Assembly: GCF_963678975.1 (NCBI RefSeq)
Contig: NC_089276.1
Span: 1,364,001 to 1,428,000 of the forward strand
Length of the DNA stretch: 64,000 nucleotides
Reading direction: 5' to 3'
Source of the DNA: Dysidea avara
Lineage: Eukaryota; Porifera; Demospongiae; Dictyoceratida; Dysideidae
Position numbers and translations under genes: made by a program. Shown here piece by piece: positions 22,641 to 34,680 of this stretch; positions within the stretch are counted from its first letter, which is position 1; every line of letters starts with the position of its first letter. The notes beneath the pieces are model-generated. The model saw only the letters and a list, made by a program, of their open reading frames with translations. It ran no database searches and was not told the DNA's origin.

Positions 22641-22990
22641 GCATTAAAGTCATACTGCCAATCATTTCATGAACTATCATTAGATTGACAGCTATTATGG
22701 ACAATTCAGTTTTGGTGACTGCTTTCCAAAGTAATGTGAGTGAGATGATGAGTGTGCAACATAGAACACAGGGAAGTGTAACACTTAGAGTGTGCTGGTC
22801 CTAGCATGAGATCAACTACATGGCAGGGGTCTGGGGTTCCATCCTAGAAGATTTTTGTGCTTTAACACCTTGACTGAGAGTGCTAATGACATAAATTAAC
22901 ACTGTGCAACTTTTAAAGTATATACCACATTGTTTCAAATGAAACTATAGGGAGATGCACTCCTACAATTATAACTAAGTGCGTTTGAAT
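22641..22990. other. No gene seen
   Basis: No convincing frame or repeat. Confidence 0.4.
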
Positions 22991-23009
22991 AAAAATGTAA
23001 CTACATATG

Positions 23010-23297
23010 TCAACAATTAGTGAAAACTAGCAGCGATTTTATCATCATGTACATTGCAGGATGTATGGAAGACTACTTTACTTGTACACAAATCACCCAA
23101 CCACACTGCATGAGGAAGTCAAAGTGTACAACATGTACCTCAAACATTGCAGATTATACATAGTTGTGTTCTTCAGTGTGATTTAAAGCCATATCAAGAT
23201 CAATTCCATCTTATCTAAACCACTTCTGTATAATATTAAAGCTCTCAAGAAGTGGAAACTTGAAGATGCTACACAGCCACCAAGCAAGAGGCCTAAG
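23010..23297 (+). pseudogene. Decayed paralogue of the 28191-28982 gene (C-terminal part)
   Basis: The frame ending at 23297 reads IKINSILSKPLLYN...ATQPPSKRPK and then stop. This aligns with FKINSLLSKPFLYD...KATQPSGLKQ near the C-terminus of the intact protein at 28191-28982. An in-frame TAA lies just upstream (about 23182), and the preceding stretch aligns only loosely, so it is a broken copy. Similarity is judged by eye over about 35 residues. Confidence 0.55.
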
Positions 23298-25409
23298 TGA
23301 ACCCTTGCTAAGAGTCATGTTGACTAGCTATTCTGAGACTAAACTATATAGCTTTAGTTTGTGAGATGTACAGTAATATGATCATGCATGTTGTTATAAT
23401 TGGTTTTTACCGATGATCATGTTAACAATGAGTATAGGCAATATTTGTAATTGTATTATATGAACCGCTAAAACTAATGGAGCCCACAGCTCAAATTATG
23501 TGAATCTAATCTACTTTTTGTTTTAATTTCTCATGAGTATGGCATTAAATGGGCTATGTTATTATTATGCTATTTTGTACTATGGTATAAAAATGTCACA
23601 ACTATATAAATGGCATCCCTACCATAGTGAAGTAGCAACAATTATGTTTTTAAATCAAGACTATTCGTCAATTCCTTTTCAACCATTTTCTTTGGAACAG
23701 TAAGTGACATCCATTATTTGAGTTCATCAATATTATCAAGGGTGATCCTAACCCAGTTTACCCTCCCAATACTTGGTTATCATGTACTGAGCTGCTTTTG
23801 GGTTGCCTCTGACTTCTCACCTGCAGCATCAGTAAATTAGATACACAAAATTAATATGCTGTAGCTATCATAAATGCACATGCAATTTTAACCAAAGCAT
23901 TATTATGCTTTCATCAACCATTTTACTGCTATAGACAGGGTCCAGCTGGCATTTAAAAAGGGGAGTTACACTCTATTAAATGTATTGAAATGACAGCTTT
24001 AGTTTAGCTACAGTAGTTGATGATTGTTTAAAAGTTCACTCCTCAACACTTTCCATTTAGAGCTTTGAGGTCAACTAGAGGCACTTAGTATAGAGCTGTT
24101 AGTTGCCAATAGTTGGCAGTTTGACAAAAGGACATGATTCTGAGTAGTGTTGTAGACTAGACATTTAGTATTATTATTCTGTAGTAGGAGTATACATGTA
24201 ATTGGTAGTGTGACTGCCAAAGGGGGCAATTATATAGCTTAGCTGGCCCTAGTAAAGCTACTTTAGCTTCTATCTCAGTAATCACAATCTTAGCAGCAGA
24301 ACAAAAGCAACAACATAAATTAAACTGTACAGTGGCAACTAATAGTACGAGTTCAAGTGATCTTATAATAACAAAAAGGTTGTTTACTACATGAAATTAA
24401 CTAGACCAAGGTCTCTACAAGAGTCATGTGATCATCACAGTAGTTAGTAAATTTAGCCACAAGTGAATTTGATTTCTATACACTCACACAAAGCCTAAAG
24501 TAGCAGGAGTTAGTCTTCTAAGAGTGATAGTGGTACCATATTGTCTGACCACAATTTGTAAACAACCCTCATGCTGACCAGAATTTTCTGACTTTCCCCT
24601 GACATCTGTATGATCAATGATGTGTGCAGTCATCATCAGATTACTTACTCTACTGTAAGATGTGCATATACAGCACTGTGTGTGCATGTACATAATTAAC
24701 GAAAGATAGCTTTCCAGTACATGTAGTAGTCACACAGGGCAAGAGTCTATGAAGCATCACATCCAATTAGAGATAGTGTAAACATGTATAGTACATTCAT
24801 GCACAAAATTAATGGTTTTGTCTTCCATCATAGTCTTCCAGGCCATCATGTGTATACCTCTTACATGTAGTCTCTGTACATGCCATAGAATTATATACAT
24901 TCACAAGAATTGTAAACACAATTTTATTGTACAAAGTAGTTATCTGTAATAATATGAAGTACCACTGAGACATTTAGCTACAATACAGTTATACTTATCC
25001 AAGTCAATGTGACCATTTTTTGCTAAGTTCATCTCTACCATTGTCTCATTCCCTATAGTGCTTGCTTTGCATGTGATCATGGGGCCATTTAGCTGTTGAT
25101 CCATGTTGGAAGCTAATTCATTTGTGGGTTAGTAGTAAATTGTTATCAGTCACTAGTTTTTGTACTTATATAATTTAATGTATCTGCACGGACAAACATA
25201 GAATTCTAGGAAAACTGGAATGGAAAATTGCAACAGTAACAACCACCTGATGAAGGTAATCATGTCAATATAATAATACAGGTTGGCATAATGCTTCTTT
25301 GAAGTGTACATTGTGTGAGTGAAATACTTTAATAAAGCAGTCACTATCAAAATACTCTAATAGAACAGTCAAGTATGTTTGTTAATAACTATCCTTCCAT
25401 TGAAAGCCA
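23298..25409. other. No gene seen
   Basis: AT-rich sequence with short frames only. A pair of dispersed motifs lies at 25325-25372, immediately before the foldback that starts near 25410. Confidence 0.45.
25325..25372 (-). repeat. Dispersed ~20-bp motif, pair
   Basis: tactttaataaagcagtca and tactctaatagaacagtca, 28 bp apart, in the orientation opposite to 17081 and 43909. Confidence 0.65.
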
Positions 25410-25895
25410 GTGAATTTGATGGACTGTTATATAGCTAGAAATGATTATGCATATAGACAAGCTATAGCTAAGTTGTCAACACCGAAAGCTAACTACTCCC
25501 AGTCCCTTGAAACCACAAGCATTCAACTACCATTTGAGAAATAGTGAAGTATTCTAGCTAACTGATAGTGCTGGCATAATAGATGTGAGAAGTTGCACTC
25601 AGGATAAAAGTCACATGTGGCAATATGTGTCAGCTGCAGTATGCTTGTCAAGCTGGAGTGGCTTTAATGAGGAAAAAGCCAGTCATGGGACCCCAATCAT
25701 GGAGTCGCTCCAGCCTGAAAAGCTGCAAGTGCAGTTTCTGAAGCCTACAATAGGTATCACTTTACTATAGAATCATTTGTAAACATCTTAAATAGTTTAA
25801 ACTGTTTATGGTTTCAAGGGAGTATAGCTAGTTTTCAGCATTGACAACTCAGCCAGTAATCTTTGTCAAATACAGTCCATCAAATTCACATAATG
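25410..25895. repeat. ~485-bp foldback element
   Basis: Outer arms gtgaatttgatggact / agtccatcaaattcac and inner arms gttgtcaacaccgaaagcta and cccttgaaacca pair across the centre near 25650. The frame at 25585-25770 lies in the loop and has no recognisable motif. Confidence 0.75.
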
Positions 25896-28140
25896 TCAGT
25901 GTAACAGTTGAAAGATCATCACGGAATATCAGTTTATTCTACCAAAGCAGTTGCTGCATGCCAGAGGAAACTGTCACAGTAGAAGCACCTAGCACTGAAT
26001 CACCAGTGCTTTACTTTTTGTTTAAAAGAGGAATCTGGAAAATAATCTTGTAGAAAGACATTAGCTACACATTCGTGATTCGACTTTATGTTGCATATGT
26101 TTCACTCTGGTTGTAAGTATACAAATATCTGTTTGGTTAAATTTATGTAATGAAATTCACAAATGTGTTTTGCAAGTGCAACTTGCATCCCTGCATGCTA
26201 AGATTTGACATGTGACTTTGCTTGTCTGGCTGAGGATTAATAACTTGCTTTCACTGATCAATAAAACTCAATGATGTTGAACTACTGTATAGTCATTTAG
26301 CAGCACCATCCTTCCATCACTTTACATGATACTGGATCCTTATGTTACTGTGTTAAATGAGAAATTCTCTTGGTGGAATGTAAATCCAGATTTGGCCAGA
26401 ATAAATAACCTGATGGCACATCAGCTTAAAATAGTAATGTAGAGATTCTGATTGTTTAGCATTGAAATGAGTCTTGAATGTTCACAACACCTCACCCAAC
26501 ACACTCCCAAAGCTAGTACAGTTAGTCGGCACTCGAAACTGCACTGAGATATCTTCTCTCGGGGTCTTTGGAGAATCCCCAAAGCTCAATTCCACATGTC
26601 TTACTTCCTCATTTCATGTATACAAGAGCACAACAACTGGAAGGCATTCTGAACATGCATTCACTCATGTCAAGTTTCATGTTTTTGCCCAAAAAAATGG
26701 CGGACATAGAATTCACATGATTTTTAAGGTTATATAAGGTGACCACGGCTTCCTGCTACACCCATCTATATGTCAGGTTCTTTGTGTGTGATATATTTTT
26801 TCTACTTAATATGAAATGGTATGAATAAAGCAAATGTTTTTACTAGCAAGTTATCGCTTTTATCAAAAAGTGAACGATTTTATCACTGTTAACTACTGTA
26901 CAAAATAAGTCTAGATCTATCGACAAAGAATAGTTTTAATCAAGTAATCACTATTGTACAGTTTATCAAGAAAGAGTGGCGACATAGATATATTTTATCT
27001 GTAAGTTTCAATTCTGACAGAGATGAACAGTAGCAACCAATTAAAATAACGGATTTCTTCCCAATTCAAGTCCCAACATCACAATGATAGCACAATGGAT
27101 GATAATGATGATGGTGGATGACAAAAATGGCAAGCCAACAAACCAGGCAGACAGACACTCTGCTTTAATACCATTGAAAATACCCAAGATGAAACTGACA
27201 TTTAGAGAGTGAATATATAGTGAAGAAGTAAAGACAAAGTACAATGTAATCAAACTCTCTCCTTATCCAGTCCATTACTCAACACATTGTAGTTTAGCAT
27301 GGGAAGAGTTGGCAATAGGAGAGCCAAGTGTGACATAATTATAAGATATTACATGATATTTCTGAGAAGGAAGTTACATGAGAGTGTGAAATAAATTGTT
27401 TCATTGTTATAATTGAGCGTGCATGTGTCAGATATTTATTAGCTATCAACTTCATTTGCACTACACATCTCTACTATAGTCTTTCAGAACCAAGGAGTTA
27501 ATTTTGGGGGCTGGCCCTCCTGGGTTAGCTATTTCCCTCCTCTAGGTTTACACCTAAAGGCTTGATATGTAGTTTTTTCAATATTAACAAATGGTTAATC
27601 AATTGTCATTCCAAAACAACTTACTTTGTCCCAATATTCTGAATTGAGCCCTGCCAGGTTAATTTAATAAGCAATGCTGCACTGTGAACCCTTTAAACAC
27701 CAGCCGTGGTTTATCAAAAGGAGGTAATGTCTGGTCACTGGACTGGACTGTTGGACTGACATTTCTTTTGGTTTTTTACATTTTTATTGATGGGGTTACT
27801 GTACACTTGGATGACTTGTGAAGATACTTCAGCTGTATGAATGTATGTAGATGTATTGTAGCACCTGCTACAATACCATACCACACATGCTGACAAACTA
27901 GTGGGTTAGAAGAATTCTGTAATCATTAGAAATATTAGTACCACATGTTACTTGGAAGTAACAAGCTCCTGGTAATAGACTAATATTAAACTGTGTTAGT
28001 GGTTAGAATATCTTGAGTTGTTGTTACCACAACACCTCAGTTATGTTCTTTAGAACAACATTGGTTAATTGGTGATACCATTTATGGCTAAGAGGGAATT
28101 ACCATGCTAATCAACGTGTTTGACGTAATGCTGATAAGCA
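25896..28140. other. No gene seen
   Basis: Several short frames (for example 26474-26737, plus) lack recognisable motifs. It is the upstream flank of the gene at 28191. Confidence 0.4.
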
Positions 28141-28141
28141 G

Positions 28142-28151
28142 AGTATAAATA
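28142..28151 (+). promoter_or_regulatory. Possible TATA box of the 28191 gene
   Basis: gtataaataa lies about 40-50 bases before the ATG at 28191. The spacing allows a short 5' leader. This is pattern only. Confidence 0.4.
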
Positions 28152-28190
28152 AGCAGACTGGTATAACTACCAGTAGATTGGGATAAGAAG

Positions 28191-28982
28191 ATGGCTTCAA
28201 AGGGGAAGAGATCTAACTTACCAAAGCTGCAGAGCATCACTACTGCTGATATTTCGAGGCAACTAAAAGAGAAGGGTGGTGATAACACAGAATTCTTCTA
28301 TCTCTATGTGTCAACATCAGGTAGAGAGCAGAAAAAAAGACAACCAACATCACAAGTTCTACCACAAGGACAACGACAGCTACCCTTTCTTCCTCAAACT
28401 GTAGAAGATCCAGTAGATGATGATGACACAACAGACAGCGATGAAGAAGATGATGAAGACATAACAGATGATCAAGATGACAGAATGGACAGCCAAGACC
28501 ATCAAGATGACAGAATGCCTGATCAAGATGATCAAGGTGGCACTAATTTGAGTCCTCCTCAACCATCACCAGCCTCTCTCATAAGCCAATCGCAATCATT
28601 AAAAGAATACAGGGCTAGGAGAGAAAAAGCAATGAATGATGTACACAAAAAAGTTTTACCATCACTCCTGGATCCAGATAAATGGGAAAAGGTTTTTGAC
28701 AAAGACACCAAATTAACCTACCGAGCACTCTATTTCAACATCATCAAAAAGTACCCTGGGGAGGAAGAACGCCCCTTCATTCAACGAGTTGGCAAGATAC
28801 GCCACAAAATAGCTGAAGAAGTCCAAAAGTTTATGGTCAAGCATCGAGTGAACTTCAAAATTAACTCCCTCTTGTCCAAACCATTTCTGTATGATGAAGA
28901 AGCTCTTGAGGAGCAGACCATGAAGGCTACACAACCATCAGGTCTAAAGCAGGGGACAGTGGATGATCATCAGCAACAGTAA
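28191..28982 (+). CDS. Hypothetical single-exon protein, acidic centre
   Basis: 263 residues, unrecognised. Residues 1-70 are basic and polar. Residues 75-120 are almost entirely Asp/Glu/Gln with a repeated 'DDRM-x-D/S-QD' pattern. Residues 135-225 form a predicted helical, charged domain (KEYRARREKAMNDVHKKVLP ... RVGKIRHKIAEEVQKFMVKH), and a C-terminal FKINSLLSKPFLYDEEAL segment is shared with the broken copy at 23010-23297. There is no signal peptide or membrane segment. The acidic and basic composition would suit a nuclear or chromatin protein, but that is a guess. The start has a good context (aagATGG). A paralogue and single-exon structure also allow a retrogene or transposon accessory gene. 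Confidence 0.7.
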   Translation: MASKGKRSNLPKLQSITTADISRQLKEKGGDNTEFFYLYVSTSGREQKKRQPTSQVLPQGQRQLPFLPQTVEDPVDDDDTTDSDEEDDEDITDDQDDRMDSQDHQDDRMPDQDDQGGTNLSPPQPSPASLISQSQSLKEYRARREKAMNDVHKKVLPSLLDPDKWEKVFDKDTKLTYRALYFNIIKKYPGEEERPFIQRVGKIRHKIAEEVQKFMVKHRVNFKINSLLSKPFLYDEEALEEQTMKATQPSGLKQGTVDDHQQQ

Positions 28983-29320
28983 TGACTGTGACCCCACTGT
29001 TTTACGGAACATGTTATTTTTAGTGTATAAACGAATGTACTGCATTCGTTCAATGGTTGGAAGGGTGCATCATTCGAATGACATTAGCAAAGTTCGAATT
29101 TTGCGCATGCGCAACCTGGTCATAATTATTAGCGAGCAGAAGACCGTAAGAATCTCATCACGCCATGAATAATTTTAGCAGGGGGCAGTTACGCTTGAGA
29201 CAATAGAAAGTAATGGAAGGTGGTGTCTGACAAGTTAATTAGCTCGCACCACGAGTGGCCACGCCCACCACTAATTACGAAGTGCAGTTTATGATCATGA
29301 TTATGATCATACGACACCAG
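28983..29320. other. Flank with NRF1-like palindrome
   Basis: No gene is seen. The 3' flank of the 28191 gene carries the GC-rich palindrome described next. Confidence 0.4.
29101..29114. promoter_or_regulatory. NRF1-type palindrome TTGCGCATGCGCAA
   Basis: It contains a perfect TGCGCATGCGCA, the consensus of NRF1, a conserved animal promoter factor. It stands out in AT-rich DNA. No gene start is evident within a few hundred bases on either side except the end of the 28191 gene. Confidence 0.45.
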
Positions 29321-30524
29321 CAATGGCGGATCCAGGATGGGGCATTTGGGGCAAATCCCCCCCCCCCCCCCCCACCTCGTGGAGGAGCCATACTTCTGAT
29401 TAAAATACTTAACTTAATGTCAGAGCAAGATCAGCTTAATAGCTTATATAACTCACGAAACTATACACATTTTCTTAGCATTTATTACAAATTCAACTGA
29501 AAAATCAAAGTGAACCAAAGTCAAACCATAGATAATATATTCTATCTATGATCCAAACTAACTATAACTGTCACCCTGCGCCTTCGTGCGTACTAAGCGC
29601 CTCTAAAAATAATTATCGCGTTAATGTTATTTAAGACATTCAGAGCCTTATTTTATTTATTTATTATTACTGAGCAGGCAGCACTCAGTGCTAATTAGCT
29701 CAGGAAAACTTTAGCAATTAAAAACATAGTTACAATGATTACATGCGTACAGAAGTTAGGACTTATAAATTTGCTGGATTTCATTAGTAAATTGGTCAAT
29801 GTTATCATGATCAATTAATCTGGGTGGTAAAGCGTTCCAATCACGAATTGATCTGAAATAAAAACTATGCTGGAATATGTTGGTGGATGAAGTAGGAAGA
29901 ATGTAACGTCTAGGATGATATTGTCTAATGGCTCTTTCCATTTCTAAATAGTAGGATGGGATAGATAAAGGGTACTCATTTTGGATGATTTTAAATAGTG
30001 TTTGTAACCTAAATATCTTATGACATACTTGGAGACTTGTCTAAGAAAGCTGTTGTAACATATTTGTGATTGAACTGTATCTACTAAAATCATTTAAAAC
30101 CCATCTTGCAGCTCTACACTGCATTTTCTCTGACTGTTGGATATCAGTTTGATAGTATGGGTCCCACGGCATATTCCATTGCAGGACGAATCATGGTGAG
30201 GTAAGCTGATGCTTTTACTTCTGGCGAGCAACTACTAAGGTTTCATTTGAGAAAGTTTAAAGTTTTGGTGGCTTTAGCAGCTGTGTTTTTTATGTGAGAT
30301 GACCAAGATAGTTTTGCCTTTAAAACAGCTTTTAAGACTTCACAAGCATCTGGAAAGGCCAAAAAATGGTAAAAATCAACAGTGAGATACTATTATTTGC
30401 TGCTTCAAAAATGCAGCAACTACAATAGCTAGTTAACAAGAGAATCTGCAGCTAGCTCTCCCCAACGACCTACAACTTGGCCTGTTTGTGCCCCTCCCCT
30501 TGTCAGGTCCTGGATCCGCCCCTG
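29321..30524. mobile_element. DNA transposon with 5-bp target duplication (copy B), interrupted by a LINE
   Basis: Ends are CAATGGCGGATCCAGGA and TCCTGGATCCGCCCCTG. ACCAG lies at 29316-29320 and 30525-30529. A C-run follows the left end. Outside the inserted LINE (about 29655-30320) the sequence aligns, inverted, with copy C at 61878-62305, including 'agaggcgcttagta' and the agaagtatggctcc block. Without the LINE it would be about 540 bp. Confidence 0.88.
29655..30320 (-). mobile_element. 5'-truncated LINE inside copy B
   Basis: The minus strand encodes the end of a CR1-like reverse transcriptase: LSWSSHIKNTAAKATKTLNF near the truncated 5' end, then SIRDWNALPPRLIDHDNIDQ in the 61-codon frame at 29756-29941. 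The 3' end is an (aata)-rich tail near 29655-29675. Stops are present, so it is dead. It inserted after the DNA element. Confidence 0.8.
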
Positions 30525-30534
30525 ACCAGATCAA

Positions 30535-32148
30535 ATGTCTTCGCACTTTAAGAAAGAGGTACAAGTCTCGTCCTATTGAACACAATCTGCTCCATATTAC
30601 AACAGCTGAATAAACCCTTCAAAGTAGCATTCAACAAGCTAACGCCAATTTTGAAGCAAAACTGGTGAACAATTTTGCTTTTAGCGATGACTCCAAAATA
30701 TTCCAATATGTGAGAAACATTACCAAATCTGTTTCCATCCCTTCCACAATATTTTATGACAACACTTCTGCCTCTAAAGACTTTGACAAAGCTACTTTAT
30801 CAACAAATACTTCTACTCAGTGTTCTCTCAAAGTACTTATTCCCTTCCTAATTTTGAAAATATGCCCCCAACAAGTGTGTCCCTTGACTCAATTTACATT
30901 TCTGAAGAAGTTCACGACGCATTATCATCTCTGGATCCTCACAAGGCAACCGGTATAAATGGAATCAGTCCACAGCAATTCTAAAACACTGTGCCTCTGT
31001 TCTAGTCAAACCTCTGCACTATTTGTTTTCATATGCTATCCACTACTACTCACTACCTTCTGAATGGCAAATTCACTGTATTACTGCTATCTTTAAATCT
31101 GGTGACAAAAACAGTGCCACCAACTACAGACCTATGTATCTTTGCTTTGTGTCGCATCAAAAGTACTTGAACGAATAATATACAACAAAGTAATAGCATC
31201 CATTTTCAGTGCTATCTCTATGTGTCAATTCGGATTTATGAAAGGCTGTTCTACTTTACAACAACTTCTTATATTTTTAAACAGTATTCATGAACACTGC
31301 AAAACTCAAACAGATGTAATATACTTAGACTTTGCAAAAGCCTTTGACAGAGTTCCCCACAATGAATTACTTTTAAAACTCTGGAGAATCGGTATCACTG
31401 GCGACCTTTGGTGGTGGTTTAGATCTTACCTCAACAACAGACAGCATTGTGTTCGCCTTAATGGTTCACATTCCACCTTCCTTCCAGTCTTATCAGGTGT
31501 GCCTCAAGGGAGTATCCTAGGACCACTTTTATTTCTTATCTACATCAGTGACTTATTTTTATCTGTCTGTTCCTCTAATGCTCTCTCCTTTGCAGATGAC
31601 ACAAAATGTTATAAAATTTTTTTTGAACACCTAGACTCCATACAATTTCAACAAGACCTTGATTCAATTGCTAACTGGTCTAGAGATTGGAACCAATTTA
31701 ACACCAGTAAGTTTATACATCTATTATTTGATACAAAATTCCCCACATCCTATTTCATAGACGACACTATAATCAAAACTAGTAGTACTCACCGTGACCT
31801 CGGTGTCATTTTATCAACCAATTTATCTTGGAAAAATCATTATAACCATACATCAGCTAAAGCCTATAAAACCCTCGGACTATTGAGACGTACCTTCAGC
31901 CACTCAATTGACATTCCAACCAAGAAAACTTTGTATTTAGCATTAGTTAGATCACAACTACTTTACTGTTCTCCTTTATGGTACCCCTACCTTATTTGTG
32001 ACATCTCTACTTTAGAGAGAATCCAACGCTGGGCAACCAAATTTATTCTAAATGACTATGTAACTGATTACAAAACACGTCTTATCAAACTTAACATGCT
32101 ACCACTGATGTACACCTATGATCTTTATGACATACTTATTTATTTATT
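30535..32148 (+). pseudogene. LINE reverse transcriptase (5' and core part of a split copy)
   Basis: An early part in a broken frame (ALSSLDPHKATGINGISPQQF near 30920) leads to the long frame at 31142-32212. RT landmarks in the long frame: DVIYLDFAKAFDRVPHNELL (block A), GVPQGSILGPLLFLIYISDL (block B), SFADDTKCYK (catalytic FADD), HRDLGVILS, and the thumb-like ERIQRWATKFILND. It stops matching at YDILI about 32145, where an antisense LINE is inserted, and resumes at 33303. Frameshifts before 31142 show it is dead. CR1/jockey-type clade by motif pattern. Confidence 0.85.
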
Positions 32149-32149
32149 T

Positions 32150-33302
32150 CATTGCTTTACAGATACACAGCAAAATTACAAGGATGGTAGGTACAATAAT
32201 AAGACAGTATGATTGGAAAGGTGATCTGAAGGACAAATGACAATCAATGCCAGATGCCTATAAAACTAACTACTTATACTTAACTTAATTACCAAAAGCC
32301 TATGAAACTAGTTATTACAATAAATGATAGTTACAAGGGTTGGGGAGCTTAGCACAATTACAACAAGGACATGCGAAATGGAAAGTACATTTATTATTTG
32401 AATTAAAATTACTTAAAAATGTTCCCATAAATAGCTCTTTAACTGTTGCTTAATTGTGTTGAAGGAGAGGGTAAGGTCAATTACTGGCAGAGAATTCCAT
32501 AATCTGAGAAGTCTATAAAAATAAGAATTGGCACATATTGAATTACTTAAAATCTTGTGATGTAGTTTGATATTTGATGATCTGGTATTAGAATTATTGA
32601 AGGTTACATAATTGGAGATGTTAAAACTAGGAGTAGGATACTTTAATGATCTGATGAAAAATAGAATGTCTAGTAATTCAAATGTGTACATTAAGGGTAA
32701 TAGTTTGAGATCCATAAGTCTTTCCTTGTAATCCGAAGTAAAATCGTTTAAAATAAATTTGGTGGCACGTCGCTGAATTCTTTCCAACATCGAAATATCC
32801 TTAATGAGATTGGGCCTCCACAAAGGAGAGCAATACAATAAGGTTGATCTCACTAAGGTTAAATAAAGAGTTCTTTTGGGTTGGATTGATATAGTGTTTT
32901 TGAATGTTCGCCATATCAGACTAATTGATTTATAAGCCTTAGCTGTAATGGCTTCGTAATGGGATTGCCAAGTTAAGTTTGTTGTAAATATGATGCCAAG
33001 ATCTTTGTGTTGAGGTACTTTAGATAGTTCAAAATTATCAAGATTGTAAACAGTGATAGCTGAAGATGATGATGGTAAACACTGTAGGACAACACATTTG
33101 TTAACTTTGAAAGAAAGAAGGTTCTCTGTACTCCACTTATATAATAGGTTCAAGTCATGTTGGAGATGAGTGGAGTCCATATGAGTTCTTATAGGTAGAT
33201 AACACTTGAGGTCATCGGCAAACTTGAATATAGTTGAATGTACTACGACATGAGATAAGTCATTTATATAGATTAAAAATAGTAACGGTCCTAGTATACT
33301 CT
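32150..33302 (-). mobile_element. Antisense 5'-truncated LINE inserted in a related LINE
   Basis: The frame of about 298 codons on minus starts inside block B (SILGPLLFLIYINDL) and runs to a normal C-terminus (LLRLWNSLPVIDLTLSF ... LWEHF), with FADDLKCY as the catalytic motif. Its 3' untranslated part reaches the junction near 32150. The flanking plus-strand LINE reads continuously across it (YDILI | FFIKSIQHP). The 5' truncation in block B is typical of target-primed reverse transcription. Its frame is intact for this length, so it is fairly young. Confidence 0.85.
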
Positions 33303-33640
33303 CCTTCATAAAATCAATCCAGCATCCATCAAACCATTTCAGTATCAGTAACTATGTCAACGTTTGTCGCAATCCTACCAGATCCTCCACCAGCAACAAG
33401 CTTCAACACAATTTTACATCATCCAACAAACAAAGTAACTTCTACTTCAACAGATTACCAAGAACCTACCTTTTTCTGCCATAAAATCACAGTTACTCAA
33501 GATCTTCTGGCAGCATTTTACAAATAATTTTGACTCTGACAATCCTCACAGTTTGCACTTTGTTTGCCCTTGTAGTACCTGCTTCAAATCTCCCCACCCA
33601 CCAAACTTAGCAGTAATTAGTAATTTTTTCTCGCTCTCTC
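33303..33640 (+). pseudogene. 3' remainder of the split LINE at 30535
   Basis: Reads FIKSIQHPSNHFSISNYVNV and onward in the frame left at 32145, then broken frames with FNRLPRTYL and, near the end, HFVCPCSTC, a Cys cluster also seen at the tail of 56916-57360 (CPCSKC). It ends in AT-rich sequence. Confidence 0.75.
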
Positions 33641-34487
33641 TTTTTAAAATAAGTAATTATGTCAGTAAGTCTATTATTAAATACACATGTAAATTTTTTT
33701 TTAAATTATAGGATAGTTAAAGTACATATCAAACATAAAATAATGTATGTAATAACTTTTGCCAGCTAGCTTAAATTTGATTGTAATTTTATACACTCAA
33801 TTGTAAATATAAGTTGTACGTATACATTTTCTGGCTGTGGGCAACTTTAATGCAGGCAAGGCCTGCATTAAAAAGAGAAAAAGAATTATGATTAAGGTAC
33901 AGGGTAGAGGCTCAGCCTGTATACCCGATCAATTACATAATTACAACAATAACAATATCTATACAAAAATAAATTTAGAATCAGTTGGGACAAGCTGTAG
34001 AAGAAGAATATTCAGTTGTGTACTACTGTAAGGTCTTTTAGCAGCAGCTACATCTTACTTTGTGTTTTCTCCAGCTGCTATATCTTGTTAAACAGACAAA
34101 TAACAGTGTCAACGTGAGAAATTCCATTTGCCAAAGGGAACCAAAACAAAAACTGGTTTAAGCTACAATACACTCAAAATTATGCAATGTACATAATATA
34201 TAGCTATAGCACCAAACAATATTCATCAAACCTTCGAATGTTGCATTCAAACCTTCGAAGCATAAAATCTACATTTGTTTATGCACTAATTATTTTATGG
34301 TGTCATATCATGTACATTTGAGCTTGAGAATAAAATGAGTGAATAATTATCTTAGATTCAAGGGGTTTGTAACTAGCAATTTGGGTCAAGGTAGGTGACC
34401 TACATAATTAAAAGCAAATCAAGTAAGCACTGTATAGCCTGTTAGTGTATCATACATTACAATATTACTGACAGTGTATTAAGAATC
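33641..34487. other. No gene seen
   Basis: AT-rich flank. The small hairpin gcaggcaaggcctgc lies near 33853. Confidence 0.4.
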
Positions 34488-34680
34488 ATGAAGGCTTGGG
34501 CTTTTCGGGCCAAACATATCACCCCAAAACCAGCCTCACAATACCTTCATGGTGCCTTGGCAGTATTGGTGAGATATACACAAGCCCAAAAGTGTCTACA
34601 GAGCACCAAAAAACGTTTTCAATATGTTGCTACAGAATTCTATGTTTATTTAGCAGAATTTTCTGCTGACTGACTGACAA
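34488..34680 (+). repeat. Coding-like repeat, copy 1
   Basis: A 61-codon frame whose end (LQSTKKRFQYVATEFYVYLA) aligns with copies at 35909 and 37857 (FRSTRNAFNQVAMEFNGIFY). Each copy ends near a run of ctga / ctgactgac. Copies share amino-acid pattern better than nucleotide identity, which suggests a once-coding multicopy element. No host function can be assigned. Confidence 0.5.

Noticed and set aside
28240-28934. Three minus-strand frames opposite the 28191 gene
   Set aside because: Shadows of the plus-strand coding sequence caused by its acidic codon runs.
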